Source of the DNA: a virus
IMG/VR virus record: IMGVR_UViG_3300032820_000020
Location: 1-45,192 of that record
Reading direction: 5' to 3' (one strand)
DNA length: 45,192 nucleotides
Positions 34,327 through 42,642 of the stretch are shown piece by piece. How positions within the stretch are numbered: position 1 is the stretch's first letter; each line of letters starts with the position of its first letter. The notes beneath the pieces are model-generated. The model saw only the letters and a program-made list of their open reading frames with translations. It was not told the DNA's origin and did no database searches. The position numbers and the translations under genes are program-made.

Positions 34327-36603
34327 ATGAGTTATAAATTAAACAAAACAGATGGAAGTTTATTAACTGATTTAGTTGATGGTCAATTAGATACTACATC
34401 TACTGATCTTTCTTTAATTGGTAGAAATTATACAGGATTCGGTGAAGTTCTTAATGAAAATTTTATTAAAGTACTAGAAAGTTTTTCTAATACAACTGCT
34501 CCAGCACATCCTATTACAGGACAACTTTGGTATGATACATCTGAAAATAAATTAAAAGTTTATAATGGATCAGAATTTGTAGCAGGTGGCGGTGTAACAG
34601 TTTCAGCTACACAACCAAATATGGTGTCAGGTGATCTATGGATAGACAGCTCTAAACAACAATTATACTTTTTTGATGGTACAGTTCTTAAATTAGTAGG
34701 TCCACAATATTCTCTTACACAAGGACAATCAGGTTTTGATGTAGTATCAGTTTTAGATACACAGAACGTAACGCAAACTGTTATTAAATTTTTTATTAAA
34801 GGAGTTGTTATAGGTGCTTATGCTAACGCAGAATTTACACCAGTACCTGCAGACAAAATAACAGAACTAGTTGATCCAAATACTAATCCTAATGGCATAA
34901 TATATAGAGGATTTAATGTTGTTTCTACAGATTTCAAATATAGAGGAAGAGTTACAGAAGCAGAAAATTTAACTAATGCGGCCGGCGTTGCAAGAACAGG
35001 TGATCAATATTTGTATGCAGATGCCAATGATACAACTACAGGTTCAATAACTGTACAAAATAATGCAGGATTAATAGTAGGATTAAATCAAAATACTCAA
35101 TTAAAATTTGATTCAAATGCATTTACAATTGAAAATGTATTAACTGATCAAGATTTTAATTTAAAAGTACGTAATCCTACACCAACATCAGCAATTAAAG
35201 TTGATGCCGCAAATAGTCGTGTAGGAATATTTCAAGGAACACCTGCAAAAACACTTGACGTAGGAGGAGATGTAAACATTTCAGGAAATCTTACAGTAAG
35301 TGGTACTCAAACTAATATTGGAGTTATTAATTTACAAGTAGAAGATAAAAATATTGAATTAGGTATAGATGAAAGTCAAGTTGTAGGAAATGATATAGCA
35401 GTAGATGATGGAGGAATAATTCTTAAATCATCAGACAGTGACAAATATTTTACATGGAAAAATGCTACAGATAGTTGGACGTCAACAGAAAATATAGATT
35501 TAGCAGTAGGCAAAAACTATAAAGTTGATGGAAACATGGTATTATCAGGAGATACATTAGGATCACAAGTAGAATTTTCTTCTTTAACAACTTTAGGAAC
35601 AATGGTCGAACTTGTTATTGATGACATAAGATTAAATGCAAACACCATTGAGTCCATAAATGCAGAAACATTACACCTTAAGAGTGACACGCCTATTACA
35701 ATTTTAGATAGTTCGAGTCAACAAGGTAGTCAAAGAATTACAGGACTAGGTGAACCAGTAAATCCAACTGATGCAGTAACTAAACAATATGCAGATGGTG
35801 GAGTTAGTGCGGCAATTGAACTTGATATATCAGGAATAGGTACAGGATATCAAGACACTGCTGTTCATAATTGGATAATCACTGCTTTAAATGATCTTTA
35901 TCCTGTAGCAGGATATAGCAGTCCTAATTGGACTTATAATGGTAATACTCGAGCACCATTGACATCTGTTAATCCTATAATTGCAATTGGAAAAAAATCG
36001 CATGGTTTATTAGCAAGAGTTCGTACAGTTGATTTTGGAACAACTGGTGCAGTATCAGGAATTGATGTAGATGCAGTAAAATTAATAGATTATACACCTG
36101 TTGATCAAACAATAACAGCTAGTCAAAGAACTATTAATTCTATAGTAACTCATAATACTGATGCAAGTTTAGGTGTAACAACAAAAATTACTTGTTCTGT
36201 TGCTCATTATTATGAAGCAGGACAATCAGTTGTAATTACAGGTACAACATTTAGTACAACACCGCCAAGTGGAGCAACTATTGATGGAAATTATACTGTA
36301 ATAGCATCAGAATTTGCCGCTGAGGCTCCGAATTACATATCATTAACTATTGATCTTAATTCTCAATCAGGTGGACCACTTGGGCAATTTTCAGGTACAA
36401 ATTATAATGCAAATACAGGTACAATAGAAAGAACACCTGTAGTTGGTAGTTCAAATAAACAAGTTGTAGAGGATATTAGTTTTCCAACTCAAGCCGCAGG
36501 TGCTATAGGATTTACACCAATAAGAGGTTTATTACAGTTTGTTGTTAATGACCCTACTGGCACAGGTAGTGGCTCGTGGGAGTTTGATAGAGAACTGTAC
36601 TAA
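34327..36603 (+). CDS. tail fibre protein (paralogue 2)
   Basis: A 758-residue fibre with the same amino module as its neighbours (NYTGFGEVLNENFIKVLESF, GQLWYDTSENKLKVYNGSEF, GDLWIDSSKQQLYFF; about 28-125). The middle repeats include VGGDVNISGNLTVSGTQT and INLQVEDKNIELG, common in fibre shafts of marine phages. The carboxyl part has GLGEPVNPTDAVTKQYADGG, a trimerisation-like segment seen in many fibres, followed by about 260 residues of beta-rich sequence ending GSWEFDREL, with no collar or protease-like domain that I recognise. The start ATG is one base after the previous stop region. Different ends on a common base suggest that each paralogue binds a different ligand or partner. Confidence 0.7.
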   Translation: MSYKLNKTDGSLLTDLVDGQLDTTSTDLSLIGRNYTGFGEVLNENFIKVLESFSNTTAPAHPITGQLWYDTSENKLKVYNGSEFVAGGGVTVSATQPNMVSGDLWIDSSKQQLYFFDGTVLKLVGPQYSLTQGQSGFDVVSVLDTQNVTQTVIKFFIKGVVIGAYANAEFTPVPADKITELVDPNTNPNGIIYRGFNVVSTDFKYRGRVTEAENLTNAAGVARTGDQYLYADANDTTTGSITVQNNAGLIVGLNQNTQLKFDSNAFTIENVLTDQDFNLKVRNPTPTSAIKVDAANSRVGIFQGTPAKTLDVGGDVNISGNLTVSGTQTNIGVINLQVEDKNIELGIDESQVVGNDIAVDDGGIILKSSDSDKYFTWKNATDSWTSTENIDLAVGKNYKVDGNMVLSGDTLGSQVEFSSLTTLGTMVELVIDDIRLNANTIESINAETLHLKSDTPITILDSSSQQGSQRITGLGEPVNPTDAVTKQYADGGVSAAIELDISGIGTGYQDTAVHNWIITALNDLYPVAGYSSPNWTYNGNTRAPLTSVNPIIAIGKKSHGLLARVRTVDFGTTGAVSGIDVDAVKLIDYTPVDQTITASQRTINSIVTHNTDASLGVTTKITCSVAHYYEAGQSVVITGTTFSTTPPSGATIDGNYTVIASEFAAEAPNYISLTIDLNSQSGGPLGQFSGTNYNANTGTIERTPVVGSSNKQVVEDISFPTQAAGAIGFTPIRGLLQFVVNDPTGTGSGSWEFDRELY

Positions 36604-36605
36604 TA

Positions 36606-36613
36606 GATAAATA
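36606..36613 (+). promoter_or_regulatory. late promoter before fibre paralogue 3
   Basis: GATAAATA (seven of eight consensus bases), then TTTAAAATAGGACACAT and ATG at 36631. The string TTAAAATAGGACA is identical to the leader at 13454-13466, so promoter and ribosome site form one re-used cassette. Confidence 0.6.
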
Positions 36614-36630
36614 TTTAAAATAGGACACAT

Positions 36631-38103
36631 ATGGCATATATTGTAAACAAATACGACGGAACATTAATTACAACTGTAGAAGACGGTACTATAGATCAAA
36701 CTACAGATATAAGATTTATAGGACGAAATTATGCAGGATATGGTGAAATTCAAAATGAAAACTTTTTACACTTATTAGAAAACTTTTCAGGAGCAACTTC
36801 TCCATCAAAAGCTGTTAGTGGACAAGTTTGGTTCGATAATGCAACTAGTAAATTAAAGTTTTATGATGGTACTAAATGGAGAACAACAGGTGGCGCAGAA
36901 GTAGATACTGCCGCTCCATCAGGATTAACCACTGGAGATTTTTGGTGGGATACTGGTAATGATCAATTATATGCTTGGAACGGATCTAGTTTTGTTTTAG
37001 TAGGTCCACAAGGGGTAGGAACAGTTGTTACCCAGTTAAAAAGTAGAACAATTAAAGATGATGTTGGTGCTAGCCATTTAATTATTGAAGCTGTTGTAAA
37101 TGATGAAACAATTCTTACAATTAGTGGATCAGAATTTACAATAGGCACATCAGATCCAAGTAATCTTATTACAGGTTTTGATGGAATTAAAACAGGTATT
37201 ACACTTAAAGATACAAAAGCCGCTACAGGTGGAGTTACATCTACAGACACTTATACTTGGGGTACTGCTTCTAACTCATTAAAATTAGGCGGTAAACTTG
37301 CCAGCGAATATTTAACAACTGGTCAAGGTACAACAACTTTTACAACTATTGCTTCTTTTTCTGATGTAGGATATACTGTAGGAGATAGTAATGACCTTAG
37401 AGTATCTATTATAAATGGTAACGAAGCTTCGGTATCAAATGAAGTAGGATCAAAAATTGAATTTAAAGTAAATGATACTGGAACTGTAACTGATATTGCT
37501 AAAATTACTACAGCAGGAATACTTCCAGGAACTGGAAATAGAAATATAGGAGACTCGGCTGATAAGTGGTATGAAGTTCATGCAACTAGTTTCAAAGGAA
37601 ATGCCGATTCGGCTACAGCAATTAAATTTGCTAGTGTTGACTATGCAGGAGCGACGACTGCCGTAGCAAATTCAACTGCTTTAAGAGATGTTAGTTCTAA
37701 TATTACTGCAAATCTTTTTATTGGTACTGCCACGCAGGCACAATACGCAGATTTGGCGGAAAAATATGATACAGATGAAACTTATCCTACAGGTACTATA
37801 GTAAAAATTGGCGGAGCCAAAGAAGCTACAGCAGATGATGGTACAAATCCAATAGGAGTTATATCAGAAAGTCCAGCATACTTAATGAATTCAGATGGTC
37901 CAGGACAGGCTATTGCTTTTGTAGGTAAAGTTCCTATAAGAGTTGTAGGATCAATAGAAAAAGGTGGACACGTATATGCAGGACCAGGTGGTGTAGGAAT
38001 TGGTAGACCAATGGCTCATGATATCGGACGACTTGTAGGCATATCATTAGAAGAAAACAATAAAGCTTCAGAAAAATTAGTTCAGTGCGTATTAAAAGTG
38101 TAA
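36631..38103 (+). CDS. tail fibre protein with peptidase-G2-like C-terminal domain (paralogue 3)
   Basis: A 490-residue fibre with the shared amino module (NYAGYGEIQNENFLHLLENF, GQVWFDNATSKLKFYDGTKW, GDFWWDTGNDQLYAW; about 30-125) and a short shaft. The last 120 residues (from about 371) read YADLAEKYDTDETYPTGTIV, then NPIGVISESPAYLMN, FVGKVPIRVVGSIEKGG and HDIGRLVGISLEE. This conserved end is common in marine phage fibres and resembles the peptidase-G2/intramolecular-chaperone type of domain, which trims itself after trimer formation in related proteins. Whether it cleaves here cannot be seen. It has its own late promoter, separating it from the two preceding fibres. Confidence 0.7.
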   Translation: MAYIVNKYDGTLITTVEDGTIDQTTDIRFIGRNYAGYGEIQNENFLHLLENFSGATSPSKAVSGQVWFDNATSKLKFYDGTKWRTTGGAEVDTAAPSGLTTGDFWWDTGNDQLYAWNGSSFVLVGPQGVGTVVTQLKSRTIKDDVGASHLIIEAVVNDETILTISGSEFTIGTSDPSNLITGFDGIKTGITLKDTKAATGGVTSTDTYTWGTASNSLKLGGKLASEYLTTGQGTTTFTTIASFSDVGYTVGDSNDLRVSIINGNEASVSNEVGSKIEFKVNDTGTVTDIAKITTAGILPGTGNRNIGDSADKWYEVHATSFKGNADSATAIKFASVDYAGATTAVANSTALRDVSSNITANLFIGTATQAQYADLAEKYDTDETYPTGTIVKIGGAKEATADDGTNPIGVISESPAYLMNSDGPGQAIAFVGKVPIRVVGSIEKGGHVYAGPGGVGIGRPMAHDIGRLVGISLEENNKASEKLVQCVLKV

Positions 38104-38106
38104 ATA
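38099..38106 (+). promoter_or_regulatory. weak late-promoter motif before last virion gene
   Basis: TGTAAATA matches the late octamer at six of eight bases. It overlaps the stop of fibre 3 and is followed by CTAAAGGAATA with the ribosome site AAAGGA (38111-38116) and ATG at 38125. Confidence 0.4.
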
Positions 38107-38124
38107 CTCTAAAGGAATATTCAA

Positions 38125-39012
38125 ATGGCATTAGTTACTGCAACTAGATATAACAATCTAAGACAAGATGTGTATAACGTACTTGGTACAGGAACCGGAG
38201 ATTCAGGTTATGGACAAACTGCAACTAGTAGTACGGTATCAGTAGCCCAACTTGTAGAAGCAACTAACATTAATAACCTTTATGAAGATATTAGAAAATG
38301 CTATAAACACCAAAATGGTGGTAATCCAACATCAGGACAACTTCAAGAAGTAGTAGCGGCAGACTTAATTGTAGATGATGATACAACAACTTATAAAGGT
38401 TGGGATCAATACGAAGCATTAGCTCTAGCTATTGCAACAAATAGACTAACAGCTCACATTAATCAAATTCAAGTACAAGGTACAAGTGCATCTAAGACTA
38501 GAAGTAGTTCATGGAATGGTACAATTACACATCTTTTCACGGTTACTTTTACTGATGAAGATGAAAGAAGATATTTTTTCAATTCAGGAGGAACAATTAG
38601 AATAGCGGCAAGTGTTACAGGCGGAAGTGCTAAAGACTCATCTTGGAATACGATGTTAGCTCAGGCAGGTACTATTTCATTTGGAGCAAATAGTACAACA
38701 CAAGCATCAGGAGATCCACAAGGAACAGTAGGATCTGCTATAGGAAATTACCAATTAACTGGGACTGATCAATACATATATCAACGTATTGATGGAGGCG
38801 GAGGCGCCTATGCGGCGAATGATTTTACTATTGAGGCAAGAACTGTATCAAATACTCAATTAATGTTTACTATGGAATATCGTGACGAAGCGGCAGGTAA
38901 TATTGATGAAACAGTTAGTAATGCTACAGCTACTATAGATTCTGGTACTGCTTATATAGATGTAATTGGTACAACACCAGCTTTTGCCATAGATGGAACC
39001 AGCACTCTTTAA
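38125..39012 (+). CDS. virion structural protein, conserved in marine myophages, role unknown
   Basis: A 295-residue protein. The amino third is helical (RYNNLRQDVYNVLGTGTG, then INNLYEDIRKCYKHQNGG). The remainder is beta-rich with HLFTVTFTDEDERRYFFNSG, a GGTIRIAASVTGG strand and glycine/alanine-rich loops. The sentence 'F.DEDeRRyfFNsGG.irf..s..gg' is one I associate with structural proteins next to fibre genes in large marine phages. It closes the late structural block; the following gene has a sigma70 promoter. A fibre or baseplate accessory role is inferred from place only. Confidence 0.55.
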   Translation: MALVTATRYNNLRQDVYNVLGTGTGDSGYGQTATSSTVSVAQLVEATNINNLYEDIRKCYKHQNGGNPTSGQLQEVVAADLIVDDDTTTYKGWDQYEALALAIATNRLTAHINQIQVQGTSASKTRSSSWNGTITHLFTVTFTDEDERRYFFNSGGTIRIAASVTGGSAKDSSWNTMLAQAGTISFGANSTTQASGDPQGTVGSAIGNYQLTGTDQYIYQRIDGGGGAYAANDFTIEARTVSNTQLMFTMEYRDEAAGNIDETVSNATATIDSGTAYIDVIGTTPAFAIDGTSTL

Positions 39013-39026
39013 TACCAAAATCCAAC

Positions 39027-39055
39027 TTGATTAAATTCACAAATCCTGTTATAAT
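39027..39055 (+). promoter_or_regulatory. strong sigma70 promoter, near-leaderless, for the glycosyltransferase/radical-SAM operon
   Basis: TTGATT (39027-39032), 17 bases, then TATAAT (39050-39055) preceded by TG one base away (extended -10). The expected start point is near 39062, only about nine bases before the ATG at 39071. There is no purine-rich ribosome site in those bases, so translation would be leaderless or nearly so. Confidence 0.75.
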
Positions 39056-39070
39056 CGCAATACAAAACGT

Positions 39071-39418
39071 ATGGAAGAAATACAACAAAAAGCCTTGCGA
39101 CTTGCGGACAGATTAAAAGTCCACAATAACCAAACTAGAATTCTGAAAGAAAAGTTTGTGGATTCTAATATTCATTTCCACGAAGGTCATCAATTTACGA
39201 TTAATGTAGCATTAATCAACTATTGTAAAGGACTATTAGATTTAAACAAGAATAAAGACGTTATTATATTAGATGATTACAAAGTTCCTGTTAAAGTAGA
39301 TAACGTTCAGGACTTTTTTGACAACATTTCTGACTTATATCAAAAGAATCTTAATGCTTATTGGCTAGAATATCGTAAGTTAGAAAAGTCAAAAGGTGAA
39401 ATATTGAAGGATGACTAA
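39071..39418 (+). CDS. small conserved phage protein, function unknown
   Basis: A 115-residue, mostly helical protein that heads the operon: QQKALRLADRLKVHNNQTR at the start, then FHEGHQFTINVALINYCKGL (36-55), a short strand pair VIILDDYKVPVKVDN, and a helical end rich in charged residues. Short proteins of this kind are common beside fibre genes in marine T4-like phages, but I cannot assign a role. The ATG is only about nine bases from the predicted transcription start and no ribosome site is visible. The stop overlaps the next start by eight bases. Confidence 0.6.
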   Translation: MEEIQQKALRLADRLKVHNNQTRILKEKFVDSNIHFHEGHQFTINVALINYCKGLLDLNKNKDVIILDDYKVPVKVDNVQDFFDNISDLYQKNLNAYWLEYRKLEKSKGEILKDD

Positions 39419-40259
39419 AGGTGTATTACTATTTGCTCATAATAATGGCCTGATAGATTATGTATCGCAGGCTATCTTTTGTAGTGAACAAATTAAAAAA
39501 CATTTAAACTTATCTGTAAGTTTAGTAACGTCAAATAAAGTACCAGATGACAAGAAATTCCTATTTGACAAAATTATATCCGTAGAAAATACTAATACAA
39601 CACAAATAAAATCTTTTTCAGATGGTTCAATGACCAAGCATACTGCTTTGTGGCATAATTTTTCAAGACCTAACTGTTATGATTTAACACCATATGATGA
39701 AACTATTGTTATGGATACAGATTACATTGTAGGAAATAATCATCTTTTAAAATGCTTTCAATCAAATGCTGATTTTCTTATAAACAAAGATGCAGAATAT
39801 ATCAATTATCAACATAGAGAAGATTTAATCGATAAAAATGTAAGTGATTCTAGCATTCCTATGTATTGGGCTACTGTTTTCTTTTTTAGAAAAACTAAAA
39901 AAATGAAAACTTTCTTTGAATTAATTAAGCATATTAAAAATAATTGGTCATTTTATAGATTCACGTATCAAATTATAGGACAAAATTATAGAAATGATCA
40001 TTCTTTTAGTATTGCTATTCATATGTTAAACGATTTTAAAGAAACTAATTGGCCAATGAACTTGCCAGGCAAGTTATATTACATAACAGATAGAGATGAT
40101 GTTATACATTTTGATGGATCTTGGAAATTAATGCTTTCCATTGATACTAAAAAATATTATCCATGTAGAGTAAATGGTATGGATTTACATATAATGAACA
40201 AATTAGCATTAAATCGTGCAATAATGTATGATCGCTGGATAAAAGAGGAACAAGTATGA
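39411..40259 (+). CDS. glycosyltransferase, GT8-like GT-A fold (pair 1, first)
   Basis: A 282-residue protein with the shape of a GT-A sugar transferase: GVLLFAHNNGLIDYVSQAIF as first strand and helix, LSVSLVTSNKVP as second strand, then DLTPYDETIVMDTDYIV with the metal-binding D-x-D (D102, D104). The second half has NYRNDHSFSIAIHML and VIHFDG, the usual acceptor-side aspartate and histidine. It has no signal peptide or membrane helix, so it would act in the cytoplasm. It is related to the next gene (shared 'YDET.V.D.D' and similar length). The donor and acceptor are unknown; virion proteins or cell-surface sugars are candidates. Confidence 0.7.
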   Translation: MTKGVLLFAHNNGLIDYVSQAIFCSEQIKKHLNLSVSLVTSNKVPDDKKFLFDKIISVENTNTTQIKSFSDGSMTKHTALWHNFSRPNCYDLTPYDETIVMDTDYIVGNNHLLKCFQSNADFLINKDAEYINYQHREDLIDKNVSDSSIPMYWATVFFFRKTKKMKTFFELIKHIKNNWSFYRFTYQIIGQNYRNDHSFSIAIHMLNDFKETNWPMNLPGKLYYITDRDDVIHFDGSWKLMLSIDTKKYYPCRVNGMDLHIMNKLALNRAIMYDRWIKEEQV

Positions 40260-41089
40260 TAAATCAAGGTTATCTTATTTTTGCACAACAAAATGATAGT
40301 GTAGATTACTTTAAACAAGCAATTGCTTTAGCTATGAGTATAAGATTACATAATAAACAAGCAAAAATTAGTTTAATGACCAATGTTTCGATCCCTAATG
40401 AACAAAAGAAGTACTTTAACAGTATCATAGATATACCAGGGGAAGACTATGCAGAGTTTAGTACTTGGAAAATAGAAAATAGATGTAAAATATACAATGC
40501 TTCACCCTATGATGAAACGATGGTGCTTGATGCAGATATGTTAGTGTTAGAAAATCTTGATCATTGGTGGAAATTTTTAAACAATTTTGAATTATTTTTT
40601 ACATCACAAGTAAAAACATATAGAAATGAAATTGTTACATCAGATTTTTATAGAAAAGCATTTACAAAAAATAATTTACCCAATTTATATTGTGGTATGC
40701 ACTATTTTAAAAAAACTAAAAGTAATTTTAATTTTTTTAATTTAGTAGAACATATAATAAAGAATTATGACGTGTATTATAAAAGATTTATCCCTTTGCA
40801 TACTCAAAATTGGTGTAGTATGGACGTATCTGTGTCTTTAGCAAGTAACTTGGTTAATAATATGAACAAAATAACATCTAAAGTAGACTTTTTAACTTTT
40901 ACACACATGAAATCTTATGCACAAAATTGGAAACATAAAACTAATAAGTGGATGTCTTATGTGAACCCTTATTTTGATGAAAAGTGTAATTTAAAAATAG
41001 GAAATTATAAACAAAACGGTATATTTCATTATGTTGATCCTGAATTTCTTTCAGATGACATATTAAATAAATTGGAGGCAAATGTATAG
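40256..41089 (+). CDS. glycosyltransferase, GT8-like GT-A fold (pair 1, second)
   Basis: A 277-residue paralogue of the previous gene: GYLIFAQQNDSVDYFKQAIA, a KISLMTNVSIPN strand, SPYDETMVLDADMLVLEN with D-A-D (D92, D94), PNLYCGMHYFKKTK, and WCSMDVSVSLASNLV near the acceptor site. It lacks a signal peptide. The start ATG overlaps the previous stop (ATGA, four bases), so both are coupled. It diverges enough from its twin to suggest a different acceptor or linkage. Confidence 0.68.
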   Translation: MINQGYLIFAQQNDSVDYFKQAIALAMSIRLHNKQAKISLMTNVSIPNEQKKYFNSIIDIPGEDYAEFSTWKIENRCKIYNASPYDETMVLDADMLVLENLDHWWKFLNNFELFFTSQVKTYRNEIVTSDFYRKAFTKNNLPNLYCGMHYFKKTKSNFNFFNLVEHIIKNYDVYYKRFIPLHTQNWCSMDVSVSLASNLVNNMNKITSKVDFLTFTHMKSYAQNWKHKTNKWMSYVNPYFDEKCNLKIGNYKQNGIFHYVDPEFLSDDILNKLEANV

Positions 41090-41681
41090 ACCAGATTTAA
41101 CATTTAAACCTGTTATAAAAAAACAACAATGGTATTTTGGCTTTAATAAAGAATCTGGGCAAGTAATTTATTGTGGTGTAGTTAAAAAAGGAAATTGTAT
41201 AGAAATAACAGAGTCTTTAGGTACAGATATTGCAGTAGGAATAAAAAATTTATCGCAATATGAAGTAATTTTACAGCAAGGGAAGTATGTAGTGAAATCT
41301 AAAGAGTCAATGGATTCGGTAGAACATAAAATTCAAGCAAATAAAAAAATAGAAAATAGTCATGTATATAAAATTAATCCTAATACTCCAGATAATAAAA
41401 TTTCATTTAAATTAGATATGAAGAAGAAGGAATGGGAAGTTCAAATAGATGACAAATTAAGTAAAGAGTTAGAAAATACTTTAGATTTGTCGCAAAAAAC
41501 AATATTAGACTTTTATGTTACTAAATTAGATGATGCTAATATATTGGACTATGTATTACCTTTAAATTTAAATGAATTGATTGAACAAAAAAGACTTATA
41601 ATGAAGCACAAAAGTAATAACACTCCTTCTTTATATTGTAGGAAAATGCATGATTATAGTTATGAGGTTGTAAATGAATAG
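41082..41681 (+). CDS. unknown protein inside the glycosyltransferase operon
   Basis: A 199-residue protein with no family I recognise. The amino part is beta-rich (QQWYFGFNKESGQVIYCGVV, then CIEITESLGTDIAVG and QGKYVVKSKESMD). The middle is lysine-rich (KISFKLDMKKKEWEVQID). The end is helical with LYCRKMHDYSYEVVNE. There is no signal peptide, membrane helix or catalytic motif. It overlaps both neighbours by eight bases and lies exactly between the two glycosyltransferase pairs, so it is part of the same expression unit. It might be an acceptor, a scaffold or a virion component that becomes modified (speculation from position). Confidence 0.6.
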   Translation: MYRPDLTFKPVIKKQQWYFGFNKESGQVIYCGVVKKGNCIEITESLGTDIAVGIKNLSQYEVILQQGKYVVKSKESMDSVEHKIQANKKIENSHVYKINPNTPDNKISFKLDMKKKEWEVQIDDKLSKELENTLDLSQKTILDFYVTKLDDANILDYVLPLNLNELIEQKRLIMKHKSNNTPSLYCRKMHDYSYEVVNE

Positions 41682-42642
41682 AATAAAAGTTCAAGATGCA
41701 GATTTTGTGTTTTTAAGTTATGATGAACCTAATGCTGATAGGAATTATGCTGATCTTAAAAAGAAATTTCCATGGGCTAAAAGAGTACACGCGGTAAAAG
41801 GATTAGATGCGGCTCATAAGGCGTGTGCAAATATATCTGAAACAGAAAGATTTATTACAATAGATGCTGACACAATAGTAGACAAGAATTTTTTAGATGT
41901 AGAAATAGATTTAGATGCTTTAGGACTTGATAATACATATCAATTTAGTTGGTGTGGTAAAATTGCTATGAATGGATTAATGTATGGTAATGGTAGTTTA
42001 AAAATGTGGACTAAAGACTTTGTTAAAAATATGAAAACTCATGAAATTCATGATGGTAAAGATAAAAATGCAATAGAATTTTGTCATTTTCCAAATTACT
42101 ATCAATTTAATGAAAATTATTCTACAAGTTATGTTAATGCTAGTCCTTATCAGGCCTGGAGATCAGGATTTAGAGAAGGAGTAAAAATGAGTATTGACAG
42201 ATACGTTAGAGTTCCAAGGCTTAAAGACATTTGGTGGCAAAATTATCATAGATTATTAGTATGGATGTCTGTTGGAGCAGATGTTGAAAATGGTTTATGG
42301 GCAATATATGGAGCAAGGTTAGGTTGTTATAATATTACTTGCACAGATTGGGATTTAATGTATACAAGAGATTTTCAATATCTTTTAGAAGAATGGCAAT
42401 CTAATCCATCTGGTCCAATATTTCATCGAAATGCAATTCTTAATGAGGAAAATACTTTAGGAAGAGGTCATTCTAAATTAACTGAGGAAGAATTAATAAC
42501 TCGAATAACACAAATGGGTCAAGATATAAAAAATAGAGAAGAAATAGATATACCTGTATTACCATTGACCCCTGAACAGAGTAAATTTTTTAAATCGGTG
42601 TATATGAATAGTCCAAGAATTTTTAAAAAGAGAACATTGTAA
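41674..42642 (+). CDS. glycosyltransferase-like protein, GT2-like (pair 2, first)
   Basis: A 322-residue protein beginning with DADFVFLSYDEPNADRNYAD and KRVHAVKGLDAAHKACA, then FITIDADTIVD (60-70) with the D-A-D metal site. This layout, with 'FlSYdE..Ad..' followed by 'r..g.kG...AHk..A', recurs in glycosyltransferase-like proteins of marine T4-like phages. The central part has a GNGSLKMW segment and PYQAWRSGFREGVKMS. The last 80 residues are charged and helical. It is related to the next gene, which lacks the last 90 residues. It starts eight bases inside the unknown gene. Substrate unknown. Confidence 0.65.
   Translation: MNRIKVQDADFVFLSYDEPNADRNYADLKKKFPWAKRVHAVKGLDAAHKACANISETERFITIDADTIVDKNFLDVEIDLDALGLDNTYQFSWCGKIAMNGLMYGNGSLKMWTKDFVKNMKTHEIHDGKDKNAIEFCHFPNYYQFNENYSTSYVNASPYQAWRSGFREGVKMSIDRYVRVPRLKDIWWQNYHRLLVWMSVGADVENGLWAIYGARLGCYNITCTDWDLMYTRDFQYLLEEWQSNPSGPIFHRNAILNEENTLGRGHSKLTEEELITRITQMGQDIKNREEIDIPVLPLTPEQSKFFKSVYMNSPRIFKKRTL

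Noticed and set aside
32313-38103. Diversity-generating retroelement acting on the fibres
   Set aside because: No reverse transcriptase, template repeat or adenine-biased variable repeat was seen in the window.
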